Source: an uncultured Sphingomonadaceae bacterium
Lineage (GTDB): Bacteria; Pseudomonadota; Alphaproteobacteria; Sphingomonadales; Sphingomonadaceae
Assembly (NCBI GenBank): GCA_913060895.1
Contig: CAJXSN010000002.1
Coordinates: 124,001-188,000, forward strand
Direction of reading: 5' to 3'
Length of the DNA: 64,000 nucleotides
The notes beneath the pieces are model-generated. The model made no database searches and was not told the DNA's origin. It saw only the letters and a list, made by a program, of their open reading frames with translations. A program made the translations under genes and the position numbers. Shown here piece after piece: positions 35,973 through 44,070 of the stretch (the stretch's first letter is position 1; every line of letters starts with the position of its first letter).

Positions 35973-36110
35973 CGCTCTACCTGACGGCAGGGCTTACAAA
36001 TGTTTCGTCGTCTTAGGATTTTGTCAACGGATTGAACCTAGAAACCAAATCACTCGCTGCGGACCATCTGCAACGGGTCGGGTAACGAAGACTGAACTTG
36101 GAGACTATAT

Positions 36111-36296
36111 ATGAAATTTCTGAAAAATCTCGTCCGTGACGAACAGGGCGCCACCGCAATCGAATACGGCCTGATCGCTGCACTGATCGCCGTTGCTGCA
36201 ATGGGTGCCATGAGCACTCTTGGTACTGAACTTGAAGGCACATTTGGTGACGTGGAGACCAGCCTGGCAGCTGGTCGCGCTGCTGGCGCCGAATAA
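36111..36296 (+). CDS. Flp/Fap pilin component (copy 2)
   Basis: A 61-residue Flp pilin with leader MKFLKNLVRDEQG, predicted cleavage after Gly13, mature start ATAIEYGLIAALIAVAAMGA, and a polar C-terminal tail (TLGTELEGTFGDVETSLAAG). It shares the ATAIEYGLI core with the upstream copy, but the tails differ. A 138-base gap with no other gene separates the two, and a terminator closes the second. Confidence 0.95.
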   Translation: MKFLKNLVRDEQGATAIEYGLIAALIAVAAMGAMSTLGTELEGTFGDVETSLAAGRAAGAE

Positions 36297-36317
36297 GCCA
36301 AACCACAGACTACAAAG

Positions 36318-36349
36318 AAGGGCGGCAGGGAAACCTGCCGCCCTTTTTA
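36318..36349 (+). terminator. rho-independent terminator after the Flp pilins
   Basis: The 12-base perfect stem AAGGGCGGCAGG / CCTGCCGCCCTT has a GAAA tetraloop and continues into T-rich sequence. It lies between the second pilin and the convergent M48 peptidase gene. Confidence 0.88.
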
Positions 36350-36369
36350 TTTCTAGATCCGATACAGGA

Positions 36370-37848
36370 TCATGTCCCCCGCACGACTATCTTCACCTTC
36401 TGGCCCGCACGAAGCGTCTCGTCATTGGTAAGACCGTTCAGAACACGGAAGCGTGTTTCCTGCGCATTGGTAAAGGCCATCCGGTTCGCCAGCGAGGCAA
36501 CCGTATCGCCGGAACGCACCGTAACCACATCCAGTTTGCGCGGAACGACATTATCCGCTTCGCTCTGCGAAATGAGGCGCATCGACTGGAACATTGACGA
36601 AAATGCGTTCGACTTGCCAGCCTGCGTAATGGCCTGGAAGTGATACGCCCGGTCGTTCGAAAATTCATAGGCGAAAACGACAACGTCCACCTGTCCACTG
36701 CCCGAATTCACACGGGCCGTGCCGTACACCGCCGGTAGTCCGTTGACAGTGGTCTGCTGGAGGCTCGACGGAGCGACCGTCTGCCCTTCCCCCGCCAGAT
36801 CGGAGAAAACCTTGTTCACATAAGTGTTCAGGTTTCCATTATACGGGGCCAGCGTCATCTGCGCCTTGCCGCTTTGCCCGTTGATGGACACGGCGCGGGT
36901 GCCATTGACCATATAATACCCATCGGGCGCGGTGAATGACAGGCGCAGCTCAGGGTGAATGAACTGCCGGCCGTCAACAATGCCCTGCTCCGGATCATCG
37001 CCGTACATCATGCCGTCGATTTTCGTCAGGAACGTATCGCGATTGGTGACGCTTCCGGCCAGACCCTGCGCCTTCGATTCAGCGGTCTGTACGCGGCTGG
37101 CAGGATCGGGGTGGGTCGATGCCCATGCGGGGATGGTCGCATTCCGGCCCTCTACCTGCGCGTCCAGATTGTTCTGCAAGGCAAGGCTGCGCAGCACGGT
37201 GGACATTGCCATCGGATCATATCCGGCCTTTGTCAGATACTGGATGCCCAGTGCATCGGCCTCCAGCTCCTGACTGCGCGAGAATTTCAGGGTCAGCAAT
37301 TGCGAACCCTGCAGGATGCCCCGGCTCAGCGTATCCCCGATACCGCTGTCGCCCAGCAGCACGCCCGATAGAATCGCGCCCGCCGCACCCAGAATGGAAT
37401 TGCGTTGGGCGGTCTGCTGGCGGCGCTGCGAATGGCGCGCCGCGACATGGGCGACTTCGTGGCCCAATACTCCGGCCAGTTCGGCCTCATTATTCATCAG
37501 GGTAACCAGCTGGCGCGTTGTATAAACATAGCCGCCGGGTATGGCGAAGGCGTTGTTTACAGGGCTGTTTACCAGCGAAACCGTAAAGGAACTGCGGGCA
37601 TTGCCGAGGCCCGACTGGACCGCGATATTCTGGCCAACCTGCTCGACATATTGCGCGTAAGGGCCGGTCATCGCCCCGCCGAATTCGGCCAGCAATTGCG
37701 GATGCGCTTCTGCGCCCTGTTGTGCTTCGCTCTGCGTGATAGGCGCAGACGCGCTCGGAACGGCACCTCCACCTGCGGCTGCGCAGCCTGAAAGGGCCAA
37801 TGCCATTCCGGCAGTCGACATAAGGGCGGCGAGTTTTCTGCTTATCAT
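36370..37848 (-). CDS. M48 family metalloprotease lipoprotein with C-terminal LysM-like domain
   Basis: A 492-residue exported lipoprotein. The signal peptide ends in the lipobox ALSGC, so the mature protein is probably attached to the outer membrane. The zinc motif HEVAHVAARH and the downstream ELEADALGIQYLTKAG (third ligand) are typical of BepA/LoiP-like M48 peptidases that act in outer-membrane protein quality control. The C-terminal 55 residues, TVRSGDTVASLANRM to LRAGQKVKIV, look like a LysM peptidoglycan-binding repeat. The ATG at 37848 was chosen to begin at the signal peptide. Confidence 0.92.
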   Translation of the reverse strand: MISRKLAALMSTAGMALALSGCAAAGGGAVPSASAPITQSEAQQGAEAHPQLLAEFGGAMTGPYAQYVEQVGQNIAVQSGLGNARSSFTVSLVNSPVNNAFAIPGGYVYTTRQLVTLMNNEAELAGVLGHEVAHVAARHSQRRQQTAQRNSILGAAGAILSGVLLGDSGIGDTLSRGILQGSQLLTLKFSRSQELEADALGIQYLTKAGYDPMAMSTVLRSLALQNNLDAQVEGRNATIPAWASTHPDPASRVQTAESKAQGLAGSVTNRDTFLTKIDGMMYGDDPEQGIVDGRQFIHPELRLSFTAPDGYYMVNGTRAVSINGQSGKAQMTLAPYNGNLNTYVNKVFSDLAGEGQTVAPSSLQQTTVNGLPAVYGTARVNSGSGQVDVVVFAYEFSNDRAYHFQAITQAGKSNAFSSMFQSMRLISQSEADNVVPRKLDVVTVRSGDTVASLANRMAFTNAQETRFRVLNGLTNDETLRAGQKVKIVVRGT

Positions 37849-37951
37849 ACTGTAAAGGTCCCCGTGTGATGTGATGCGCGCGCATTCCACCATTCGCGGC
37901 GCCGTTAACACAAACCTAAGCGTATGAAGCGGGAACAGGTTCCCTACAGCG

Positions 37952-38896
37952 TTATCCCGCCATTTGCAGGAAGCGGTCTTCGCGCAGCTTCTGCAATTCG
38001 GCTGTAGACATTGCTGTAAGGTTCTTCAGCTCCTCCGAAATGGCGTCCGCCAGACTGGCGCAGGCGGCTTCCGGATCGCGGTGAGCGCCGCCAACAGGTT
38101 CGGGCACGATACGGTCGATTACGCCCAGACCTTGCAGATCCTTGGCAGTGATCTTCATTGCGCCGGCTGCATCGGGAGCCTTTTCTGCGGTGCGCCACAG
38201 GATCGATGCGCAACCTTCGGGAGAGATTACCGAATAGACTGCGTTCTGGAACATCAGCACCCGTTCGGCGCTGGCCAGAGCGACTGCGCCGCCCGACCCG
38301 CCTTCACCGACAATGGTGGCAACCATCGGCACCGGCAGAGAAAGACACGCCTCGGTCGCGCGGGCGATGGCTTCTGCCTGTCCGCGTTCCTCCGCCTCTA
38401 CGCCGGGAAACGCCCCTGACGTGTCCACCAATGTCACCACCGGCAGCCCGAAACGCCCGGCCATTTCCATCAGGCGGATTGCCTTGCGATACCCCTCCGG
38501 TTTGCCCATGCCGAAATTATGCCGCAGACGGCTCTCGGTATCATGGCCTTTCTCATGCCCGATCAGCATAATCCGGCGGCCGCGCAATTTGGCAAAGCCG
38601 CCGAGAATGGCTTCGTCCTCACCGAAATTCCGATCACCGCCAAGCGGCACGAAATCTTCAAACGCCAACCGCACGAAATCGCGGAAATGCGGGCGCTGCG
38701 GATGGCGCGCAACCTGCGTTTTCTGCCACGGCGTCAGCGATTTGTAGATACTCGCTACAAGATCGGCGCTTTTAAGCTCCAGCCGTTGCAGTTCCTGGGA
38801 GATATCCACATCGTCGCCTTCCGCTGCGGCACGCAGTTCGGCAATGCGCGCTTCCAGCTGGGCAACAGGTTTTTCGAAATCGAGATAGGAATTCAT
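37952..38896 (-). CDS. accA: acetyl-CoA carboxylase carboxyltransferase subunit alpha
   Basis: A 314-residue subunit that, with AccD, transfers the carboxyl group from biotin to acetyl-CoA to form malonyl-CoA. The N-terminus MNSYLDFEKPVAQLEARIAE and the crotonase-like core with GEGGSGGAVALA and NAVYSVISPEGCASILW are family signatures. The chosen ATG at 38896 matches the usual AccA N-terminus. It lies downstream of xerD on the same strand with a 48-base gap. AccB, AccC and AccD are not in this window. Confidence 0.97.
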   Translation of the reverse strand: MNSYLDFEKPVAQLEARIAELRAAAEGDDVDISQELQRLELKSADLVASIYKSLTPWQKTQVARHPQRPHFRDFVRLAFEDFVPLGGDRNFGEDEAILGGFAKLRGRRIMLIGHEKGHDTESRLRHNFGMGKPEGYRKAIRLMEMAGRFGLPVVTLVDTSGAFPGVEAEERGQAEAIARATEACLSLPVPMVATIVGEGGSGGAVALASAERVLMFQNAVYSVISPEGCASILWRTAEKAPDAAGAMKITAKDLQGLGVIDRIVPEPVGGAHRDPEAACASLADAISEELKNLTAMSTAELQKLREDRFLQMAG

Positions 38897-38944
38897 CAGG
38901 AGGTCGCTACTCCGCTCCCCCTTCGTTCGCAAGCATCGTGCGCG

Positions 38945-39850
38945 CTAGCTGGTGGAGGCCTTCGCCAGCGGATGCCGTTCGTTCACCAGAGCAACCAGAC
39001 GTGAGGCGTCAACATGGGTGTAAATTTGTGTGGTCGCGATGTCCGCATGGCCGAGCAATGTTTGCAGGACACGCAGGTCCGCCCCGCCTTCCAGCAGATG
39101 CGTGGCGAAGGCATGGCGCAGAACATGGGGGCTGATTTTTGCCGGGTCCAAACCTGCCCTGCCCGCCAGCCCCTTGATCAACTGGAACAATCGGACGCGC
39201 GTAATATGGCCGGTGCGCGAAGGAAACAGATGGGGCGAGTCGTCCGTGCGAACAGCCACCCAGCGGGCCAGCGCAGCTTTCGCCCTTCGGCTGACAGGCA
39301 CCATCCGCGCCTGCCCGCCCTTGCCCGTTACTGTCAGGAACGGTGCGTCCCGGGGCACGGCAGCCAAGGGCAGCGACACCAGCTCCGTCGCGCGCAGGCC
39401 CGAACCGTACAGCATTTCGAGCAGCGCCAACGTGCGGACTGCCAGCGGCGTCTCATCGCTTGCCTCGTCCTCGGCAAGCGCAAACAGCGCCGCGATGTCG
39501 GTGTGGGAAAGGATTTTTGGCAGCGGCCGCCGCGTTGCGGGGCGCGGCAACGCATCGGATGGATCGTCGTCGCGCAGTCCCTCATCCTGAAGAAAAGCGT
39601 AAAACTGGCGCAGAGCCGAAGCTTTTCGGGCAACGGTAGAAGGGGCAAGCGACGACCAGTCTGCGCCAAGAGCTTGCAGGTCGCTTCGCTCTGCCACGGC
39701 GAGCGGGCCGACCAATTCCTCCGCCCCTTCCAAATCTCGGCGGTACGCAGCCAGAGTATTTGCTGCTGCACCACGCTCCGCAGCCATCATCGCCAGAAAT
39801 TCTTCGATTGCGCTTGCCGCGCTGCCCGCATTTGACGCGGGCGATATCAT
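38945..39850 (-). CDS. xerD: site-specific tyrosine recombinase XerD
   Basis: A 301-residue recombinase that resolves chromosome dimers at dif with XerC. The catalytic set is complete: Arg153 (GSGLRATEL), Lys177 (TGKGGQARMV), His242 and Arg245 (HVLRHAFATH), His268 (LLGHADIATT) and Tyr277. The N-terminal SAM-like DNA-binding domain covers about residues 12-95. Assignment to XerD rather than XerC rests on overall length and the ATHLLEGGADLR context. The start overlaps the stop of the preceding gene by four bases. Confidence 0.93.
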   Translation of the reverse strand: MISPASNAGSAASAIEEFLAMMAAERGAAANTLAAYRRDLEGAEELVGPLAVAERSDLQALGADWSSLAPSTVARKASALRQFYAFLQDEGLRDDDPSDALPRPATRRPLPKILSHTDIAALFALAEDEASDETPLAVRTLALLEMLYGSGLRATELVSLPLAAVPRDAPFLTVTGKGGQARMVPVSRRAKAALARWVAVRTDDSPHLFPSRTGHITRVRLFQLIKGLAGRAGLDPAKISPHVLRHAFATHLLEGGADLRVLQTLLGHADIATTQIYTHVDASRLVALVNERHPLAKASTS

Positions 39851-41751
39851 CCTCGAGCGACTGCTTCTGCAGCGATCATCCGTGCCTCTGCCGCCAGGCC
39901 GGACTGGTTGAGCGCGCGGACGATAAAGTACAGGTGGCGCGGGGTCATTTTTTCCCAGCTTTCGCCTTGCATTCCCAGCCCGGCCAGCATGGCGACCAGC
40001 GCTGCATTGCGCGCTTCCCCCGCCTGCGAGATTGCTCTGCTCCAGGCGGTCTCGCGGCCGAAGCGCAGGCCGAGGTCATTGTTGAAATCATTTACTGCAT
40101 CGTCTTCCAGACGGCCCAGCCCGGCAAGACCGGCAACCAGAAAACCTGATTTGCGCCGCCCCGCGCTTGCGTCATCACTCAGGAACGTATCGACAGCGCC
40201 TCCGTCCACCGGATTCGCCCGGCGCGGCTGCGCCAGTACCAGCAGCGCCCAGCCCTGACTCCCTTCGGAAACCACCGATGCCCATTGCAGAGCATCGCGG
40301 TCCAGCCCTGCGGTAAGCATGGACGTTATCAAATCGGCCGCATCATCCTCGAAACCCGTATTTGGCGGAATGCGCGCTGCTGCGTAAGCGGTCAGAACCT
40401 GCCGTGCGTAATCGGGCCGGGCGGCATTCCCCCCCCATAAATTGCGAAGGGCCGAAATTCGCTGCGCCGGTTCTTTGTTCACATACGCAACCCGCAGCTG
40501 CAACGCATCGCTTCCGATATCGCCTTCACGGCCGGACACCGCGTAATATTGCGAATACAGATCGACCAGCGCCTCGCTCGATAAAATGCCGTCCACCGCG
40601 GCAACCCCGGCCGCCGACATCCGTTGTTCGAAAGGCAGCATCGGCATGGTTGCCGCAATCCTCTGGTAATACGGGCCTGCCCCATCCAGCAATTTGGCAG
40701 GTATTTCCGCGCCCAGCGCATTGGCCATCGCAAACCGCCACGGGGTCAATTCCTCGACCTCATCCCATTCCAGATTGACTGCGCTGCGCCCGCTACCTGC
40801 TGCACCGGCATAACGCTGAGCCAGCAACGCGTCGATCACCGGAACATCGCCGGAGGACCGCATATTGCCAATGTCCCGGCGGGCCCGGCCAGTTTCACCG
40901 GCAAAAGACGCGCAGATCGCCCTCAGCAGATTCCATTGCCCGCCTTCGCGCACTTCGCCGCGAAATCTTGCCATCGGGCAGATGCCGGTAATGTCCGCAG
41001 TGCCGATATACGCATTGATTGCACTTCCGGCGAGGGCATTGTTCCAGTCCTCCGTATCGATGTCCTGCACGATTGCGCGGGCGGCGGCATGCTCTCCCAT
41101 CCGGTTGAGCAGGCGGGCGCGCAGGGCAGCGAACGTAACAGGGTTCATCCCCTCCGGCGCAGTGAGGCGGCTGGCCAGGGCGCGGCGCAACATGATGTGC
41201 CCCCAGCGCGAAACCAGCTTTCCATCGGTGCCGGCCAATGCCGCGCGGACCAGCGGAGCGGGTTGCTGCGCGAGCGAAGCGGTGGGCAAGCCGCCCTCGC
41301 TTTCATCGAGAATGCCGACCTGTTCCAGCGAGCGCCGGGCGGCCGGTGGAATGTCCGTACGGGGACGCAGGCCCAACAGCGCATCCAGCTCGTCTGTTTC
41401 AAGCCGCTCGAGCTCTGCCAGAGAGGGCAATGAATCCGTTACTCTTGCGGTTCCTCCCGAAGGTGCGCCTGAAGCGGGAGAATCCGATCCCCCCCCATTG
41501 CCGGGCAGAGGCTGCACTACGGGCGTTCCCTGTGGACGCGGCGTAGAGCCGGGTGCAGGCGAAGGCGCAGGGCGTGATGTGGGTGCAGAGCTCGGAGCTG
41601 GCGTAGGTCGCGGTGCCGGAGTGGGCGCCGGATCGTCGAACCCCGGTGGCAGCAGGCTTTCGGGCGCATCCTGCGCGCCAGCAAAATTACCGGTTCCAAA
41701 GGGGACAATCAGTGCCAGCGCCGCTGCACCAGCCAACAAACCACGCTTCAT
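39847..41751 (-). CDS. secreted Pro-rich protein of unknown function
   Basis: A 634-residue exported protein. A signal peptide (MKRGLLAGAAALALIVPFGT) is followed by a long low-complexity Pro/Ala/Ser region at about 28-100 with repeated TPAPRPTPAP-like units, then a mainly helical domain with regularly spaced Ala/Leu patterns suggesting TPR-like or solenoid helices. I do not recognise a catalytic motif. Relatives in sphingomonads are sometimes labelled 'antifreeze' from the Pro-rich stretch, which is not a functional assignment. It sits between a small membrane protein, overlapping by four bases, and xerD. Confidence 0.8.
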   Translation of the reverse strand: MKRGLLAGAAALALIVPFGTGNFAGAQDAPESLLPPGFDDPAPTPAPRPTPAPSSAPTSRPAPSPAPGSTPRPQGTPVVQPLPGNGGGSDSPASGAPSGGTARVTDSLPSLAELERLETDELDALLGLRPRTDIPPAARRSLEQVGILDESEGGLPTASLAQQPAPLVRAALAGTDGKLVSRWGHIMLRRALASRLTAPEGMNPVTFAALRARLLNRMGEHAAARAIVQDIDTEDWNNALAGSAINAYIGTADITGICPMARFRGEVREGGQWNLLRAICASFAGETGRARRDIGNMRSSGDVPVIDALLAQRYAGAAGSGRSAVNLEWDEVEELTPWRFAMANALGAEIPAKLLDGAGPYYQRIAATMPMLPFEQRMSAAGVAAVDGILSSEALVDLYSQYYAVSGREGDIGSDALQLRVAYVNKEPAQRISALRNLWGGNAARPDYARQVLTAYAAARIPPNTGFEDDAADLITSMLTAGLDRDALQWASVVSEGSQGWALLVLAQPRRANPVDGGAVDTFLSDDASAGRRKSGFLVAGLAGLGRLEDDAVNDFNNDLGLRFGRETAWSRAISQAGEARNAALVAMLAGLGMQGESWEKMTPRHLYFIVRALNQSGLAAEARMIAAEAVARG

Positions 41752-41939
41752 TCCTGGCCCTCCGCCAAATCAATCGGGAGTTCGACTGGCTCTACAATCT
41801 GATCGAGCGGCTGCTCGCCGCCATCCCACCATGCCCAAACCAGAATTGCGACCAGTATAATAGCCACAATCAATCCGGCCTTACGCTTTCCGCCTGTGCC
41901 GCGCACACCCAATGTCAAACCCGTTACCTTGAAAATCAT
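41748..41939 (-). CDS. small single-span membrane protein, unknown
   Basis: A 63-residue protein with a basic N-terminus (MIFKVTGLTLGVRGTGGKRK), one hydrophobic helix (AGLIVAIILVAILVWAWW), then an acidic C-terminal tail. It is probably an inner-membrane protein. No family was recognised. Its stop overlaps the start of the Pro-rich secreted protein by four bases, implying joint translation, and it is divergent from aroK with 59 bases between. Confidence 0.72.
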   Translation of the reverse strand: MIFKVTGLTLGVRGTGGKRKAGLIVAIILVAILVWAWWDGGEQPLDQIVEPVELPIDLAEGQE

Positions 41940-41998
41940 GCGGGCACGCTGCGCCCCTTGGTTGCCACCGCCCTAGCCTATCTCTAGGCCCCGCAGCA

Positions 41999-42568
41999 AT
42001 GGAAACGCAGGCCGAAACCTTGAACAAAGCGGAGATCGCCGCCATTTCCCGACGGATCAAGCGGCCTGTGGTTCTGGTTGGCCTGATGGGCGTCGGGAAA
42101 TCCACTGTCGGCCGCAAACTTGCAGAACTGACCGATCGTACATTCGTCGATGCCGATACTGCCATCGAAGATGCCGCGCAGTTATCCGTCTCCGAGATAT
42201 TCAAGACGTATGGAGAAGCCGTTTTCCGCGATGGAGAGCGACGGGTCATTGCCCGTCTTATCGAGGAACGCCACGGAGTTATCGCCACTGGCGGCGGTGC
42301 ATTTGTGGATCCGGAAACGCGCGCGCTGATTCTGGACAAAGCCATCGGGGTGTGGATCGATTGCGACATAGCAACGCTGGTGGAGCGCACGAGCCGCCGC
42401 AAGACGAGGCCACTGCTCAATCAGGGCGACCCGGCCGAAACACTTGAACGCCTGCACCGCGAACGGGCACCCTTCTATGAACAAGCGCCGGTTAGGATAG
42501 TGAGCATGAACGGCCCCCATATCCAGACTGCTACAATGATCCTGGAGGCGATCGACCGATGGCTGTAA
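41999..42568 (+). CDS. aroK: shikimate kinase
   Basis: A 189-residue kinase that makes shikimate-3-phosphate in the aromatic amino-acid pathway. The Walker A GLMGVGKS is at 28-35, the shikimate-binding FVDADTAIED follows, ATGGGAFVDPETR is the GGG motif, and TSRRKTRPLL is in the lid region. About 20 extra residues precede the P-loop compared with E. coli AroK, as is common in alphaproteobacteria. It overlaps aroB by ten bases. Confidence 0.95.
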   Translation: METQAETLNKAEIAAISRRIKRPVVLVGLMGVGKSTVGRKLAELTDRTFVDADTAIEDAAQLSVSEIFKTYGEAVFRDGERRVIARLIEERHGVIATGGGAFVDPETRALILDKAIGVWIDCDIATLVERTSRRKTRPLLNQGDPAETLERLHRERAPFYEQAPVRIVSMNGPHIQTATMILEAIDRWL

Positions 42569-43668
42569 TTCCTGTCGCACTGGCTGGCCGCAGTTACGAA
42601 GTGATGGTCGCCCCCGGGCTGCTGGGTGAATTCGCCCGGCATGCAGAGCCGTTTTTGCGCAAAACAACAGTGCCCATCGTGGCAGACCGCAACGCATGGG
42701 ATCCGCATGGCCGCACACTGCTTCAATCCCTTGAAACCGCTGGCAAGGAACACGCCCTGTTTCTGGTAGAACCCGGCGAAGGATCGAAAAGCTGGACCGG
42801 ATTGCAGACTCTGATCGACTGGCTGCTGGAACAGGGCGTTGAACGCGGCGATCATGTGCTGGCGCTGGGCGGCGGCGTGGTTGGCGATCTGACCGGATTT
42901 GCCTGCGCGGTCTTGAAACGCGGCTGCGGGTTTATCCAGCTGCCCACCACGCTTCTTGCGCAGGTCGACAGCTCGGTTGGCGGAAAGACGGCGATCAACA
43001 CGTCTGCGGGCAAAAATCTTGTCGGAGCGTTTCACCAGCCCTCGCTGGTATTGGCCGACATGGACGCCCTCTGCACGCTGCCAGAGAGAGAAATGCGTGC
43101 CGGTTATGCCGAAGTTCTGAAATACGGCGTGCTCGGCGATGCGGATTTTTTTGCTTGGCTGGCGCAGCATGGTTCCAGCGTTCTGGCGCTTGAAAGCGGC
43201 TTTCTGGAAGAAGCCGTCGCTCGCAGTGTCGCGGCCAAAGCGCGGATCGTGGCAGAGGACGAGCGCGAGACGAGCGGAGCGCGCGCGTTGCTCAATCTGG
43301 GCCACACGTTCGGTCATGCTCTGGAAGCTGAAACGGGCTTCTCCCACAGCCTTCTTCATGGTGAAGGCGTTGCGCTCGGAATGGTGCTGGCTGCAAGGTA
43401 TTCCGCCCGTCTCGGCGAAATTGGCAGTGAGGAAGCAGAGCAGGTGACTGCAGCAGTCGCTGCGGCAGGACTGCCATCGGAAATTGCAGCACTAGGCCTT
43501 GAATGCACTGGCGAAACGCTTGCCAATCATATGCTGCACGACAAAAAAATGGACGCAGGAAGCCTGCCCTTCATCCTGCTGCGCGGTATCGGCGGCGCGT
43601 ATCTGGCCCGCAATGTCGATATGGCCGATATCGCAGCATTCCTGACTGAACAATTGCAGGCGCACTGA
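42559..43668 (+). CDS. aroB: 3-dehydroquinate synthase
   Basis: A 369-residue NAD- and metal-dependent enzyme converting DAHP to 3-dehydroquinate, the second step of the shikimate pathway. Signatures include ALGGGVVGDLTGFACA for NAD binding, QLPTTLLAQVDSSVGGKTA, and the metal ligands in HTFGHALEAETGF. It is translationally coupled to aroK in the usual aroKB arrangement. It ends 30 bases before the convergent csaA stop. Confidence 0.97.
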   Translation: MAVIPVALAGRSYEVMVAPGLLGEFARHAEPFLRKTTVPIVADRNAWDPHGRTLLQSLETAGKEHALFLVEPGEGSKSWTGLQTLIDWLLEQGVERGDHVLALGGGVVGDLTGFACAVLKRGCGFIQLPTTLLAQVDSSVGGKTAINTSAGKNLVGAFHQPSLVLADMDALCTLPEREMRAGYAEVLKYGVLGDADFFAWLAQHGSSVLALESGFLEEAVARSVAAKARIVAEDERETSGARALLNLGHTFGHALEAETGFSHSLLHGEGVALGMVLAARYSARLGEIGSEEAEQVTAAVAAAGLPSEIAALGLECTGETLANHMLHDKKMDAGSLPFILLRGIGGAYLARNVDMADIAAFLTEQLQAH

Positions 43669-43698
43669 ACCTTCAGGACACGGCGCGGCGAACGTCGA

Positions 43699-44070
43699 TC
43701 AGAACAAACGCGACCCGTTGGGAACGGGAAAATCGGGCGAGAACAACACCACTTCGCCCGCTTCGTCGGCAAAGCCCAGGGTGAGCACTTCGGACATGGC
43801 CGGCCCGATTTGGCGCGGCGGGAAATTGACCACCGCCGCGACCTGACGGCCGACCAGTTCATCACGCTTATAATTGGCGACGATCTGCGCGCAGCTTTTC
43901 TTCTCGCCGATTGCTGGACCAAAATCGATCAGCAGCCGGTAGGACGGCTTGCGCGCTTCGGGGAAATCCTCTGCGGCCAGTATCGTGCCAACGCGAATGT
44001 CGGATTTGAGAAATGTCTCGAAATCCGTTTCATCCGCCGCCGGGGCATCGGGTGCGTGGGTCAGATGCAT
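43699..44070 (-). CDS. csaA: CsaA-like tRNA-binding-domain protein
   Basis: A 123-residue protein with an EMAPII/Trbp111-type OB fold. DIRVGTILAAEDFPEARKPS, the lysine-serine-cysteine region EKKSCAQIVANY, VVNFPPRQIGPAMSEVL and the C-terminal PNGSRLF are the CsaA pattern. Homologues are proposed to be export chaperones or tRNA-binding proteins. It begins immediately after the pccA stop codon, so it is the last gene of the propionate operon; the functional link is unknown. Confidence 0.9.
   Translation of the reverse strand: MHLTHAPDAPAADETDFETFLKSDIRVGTILAAEDFPEARKPSYRLLIDFGPAIGEKKSCAQIVANYKRDELVGRQVAAVVNFPPRQIGPAMSEVLTLGFADEAGEVVLFSPDFPVPNGSRLF

Noticed and set aside
43699-44070. CsaA as an aminoacyl-tRNA synthetase fragment
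   Set aside because: The protein is full length for CsaA, with its own start and C-terminus, and no synthetase sequence is adjacent.
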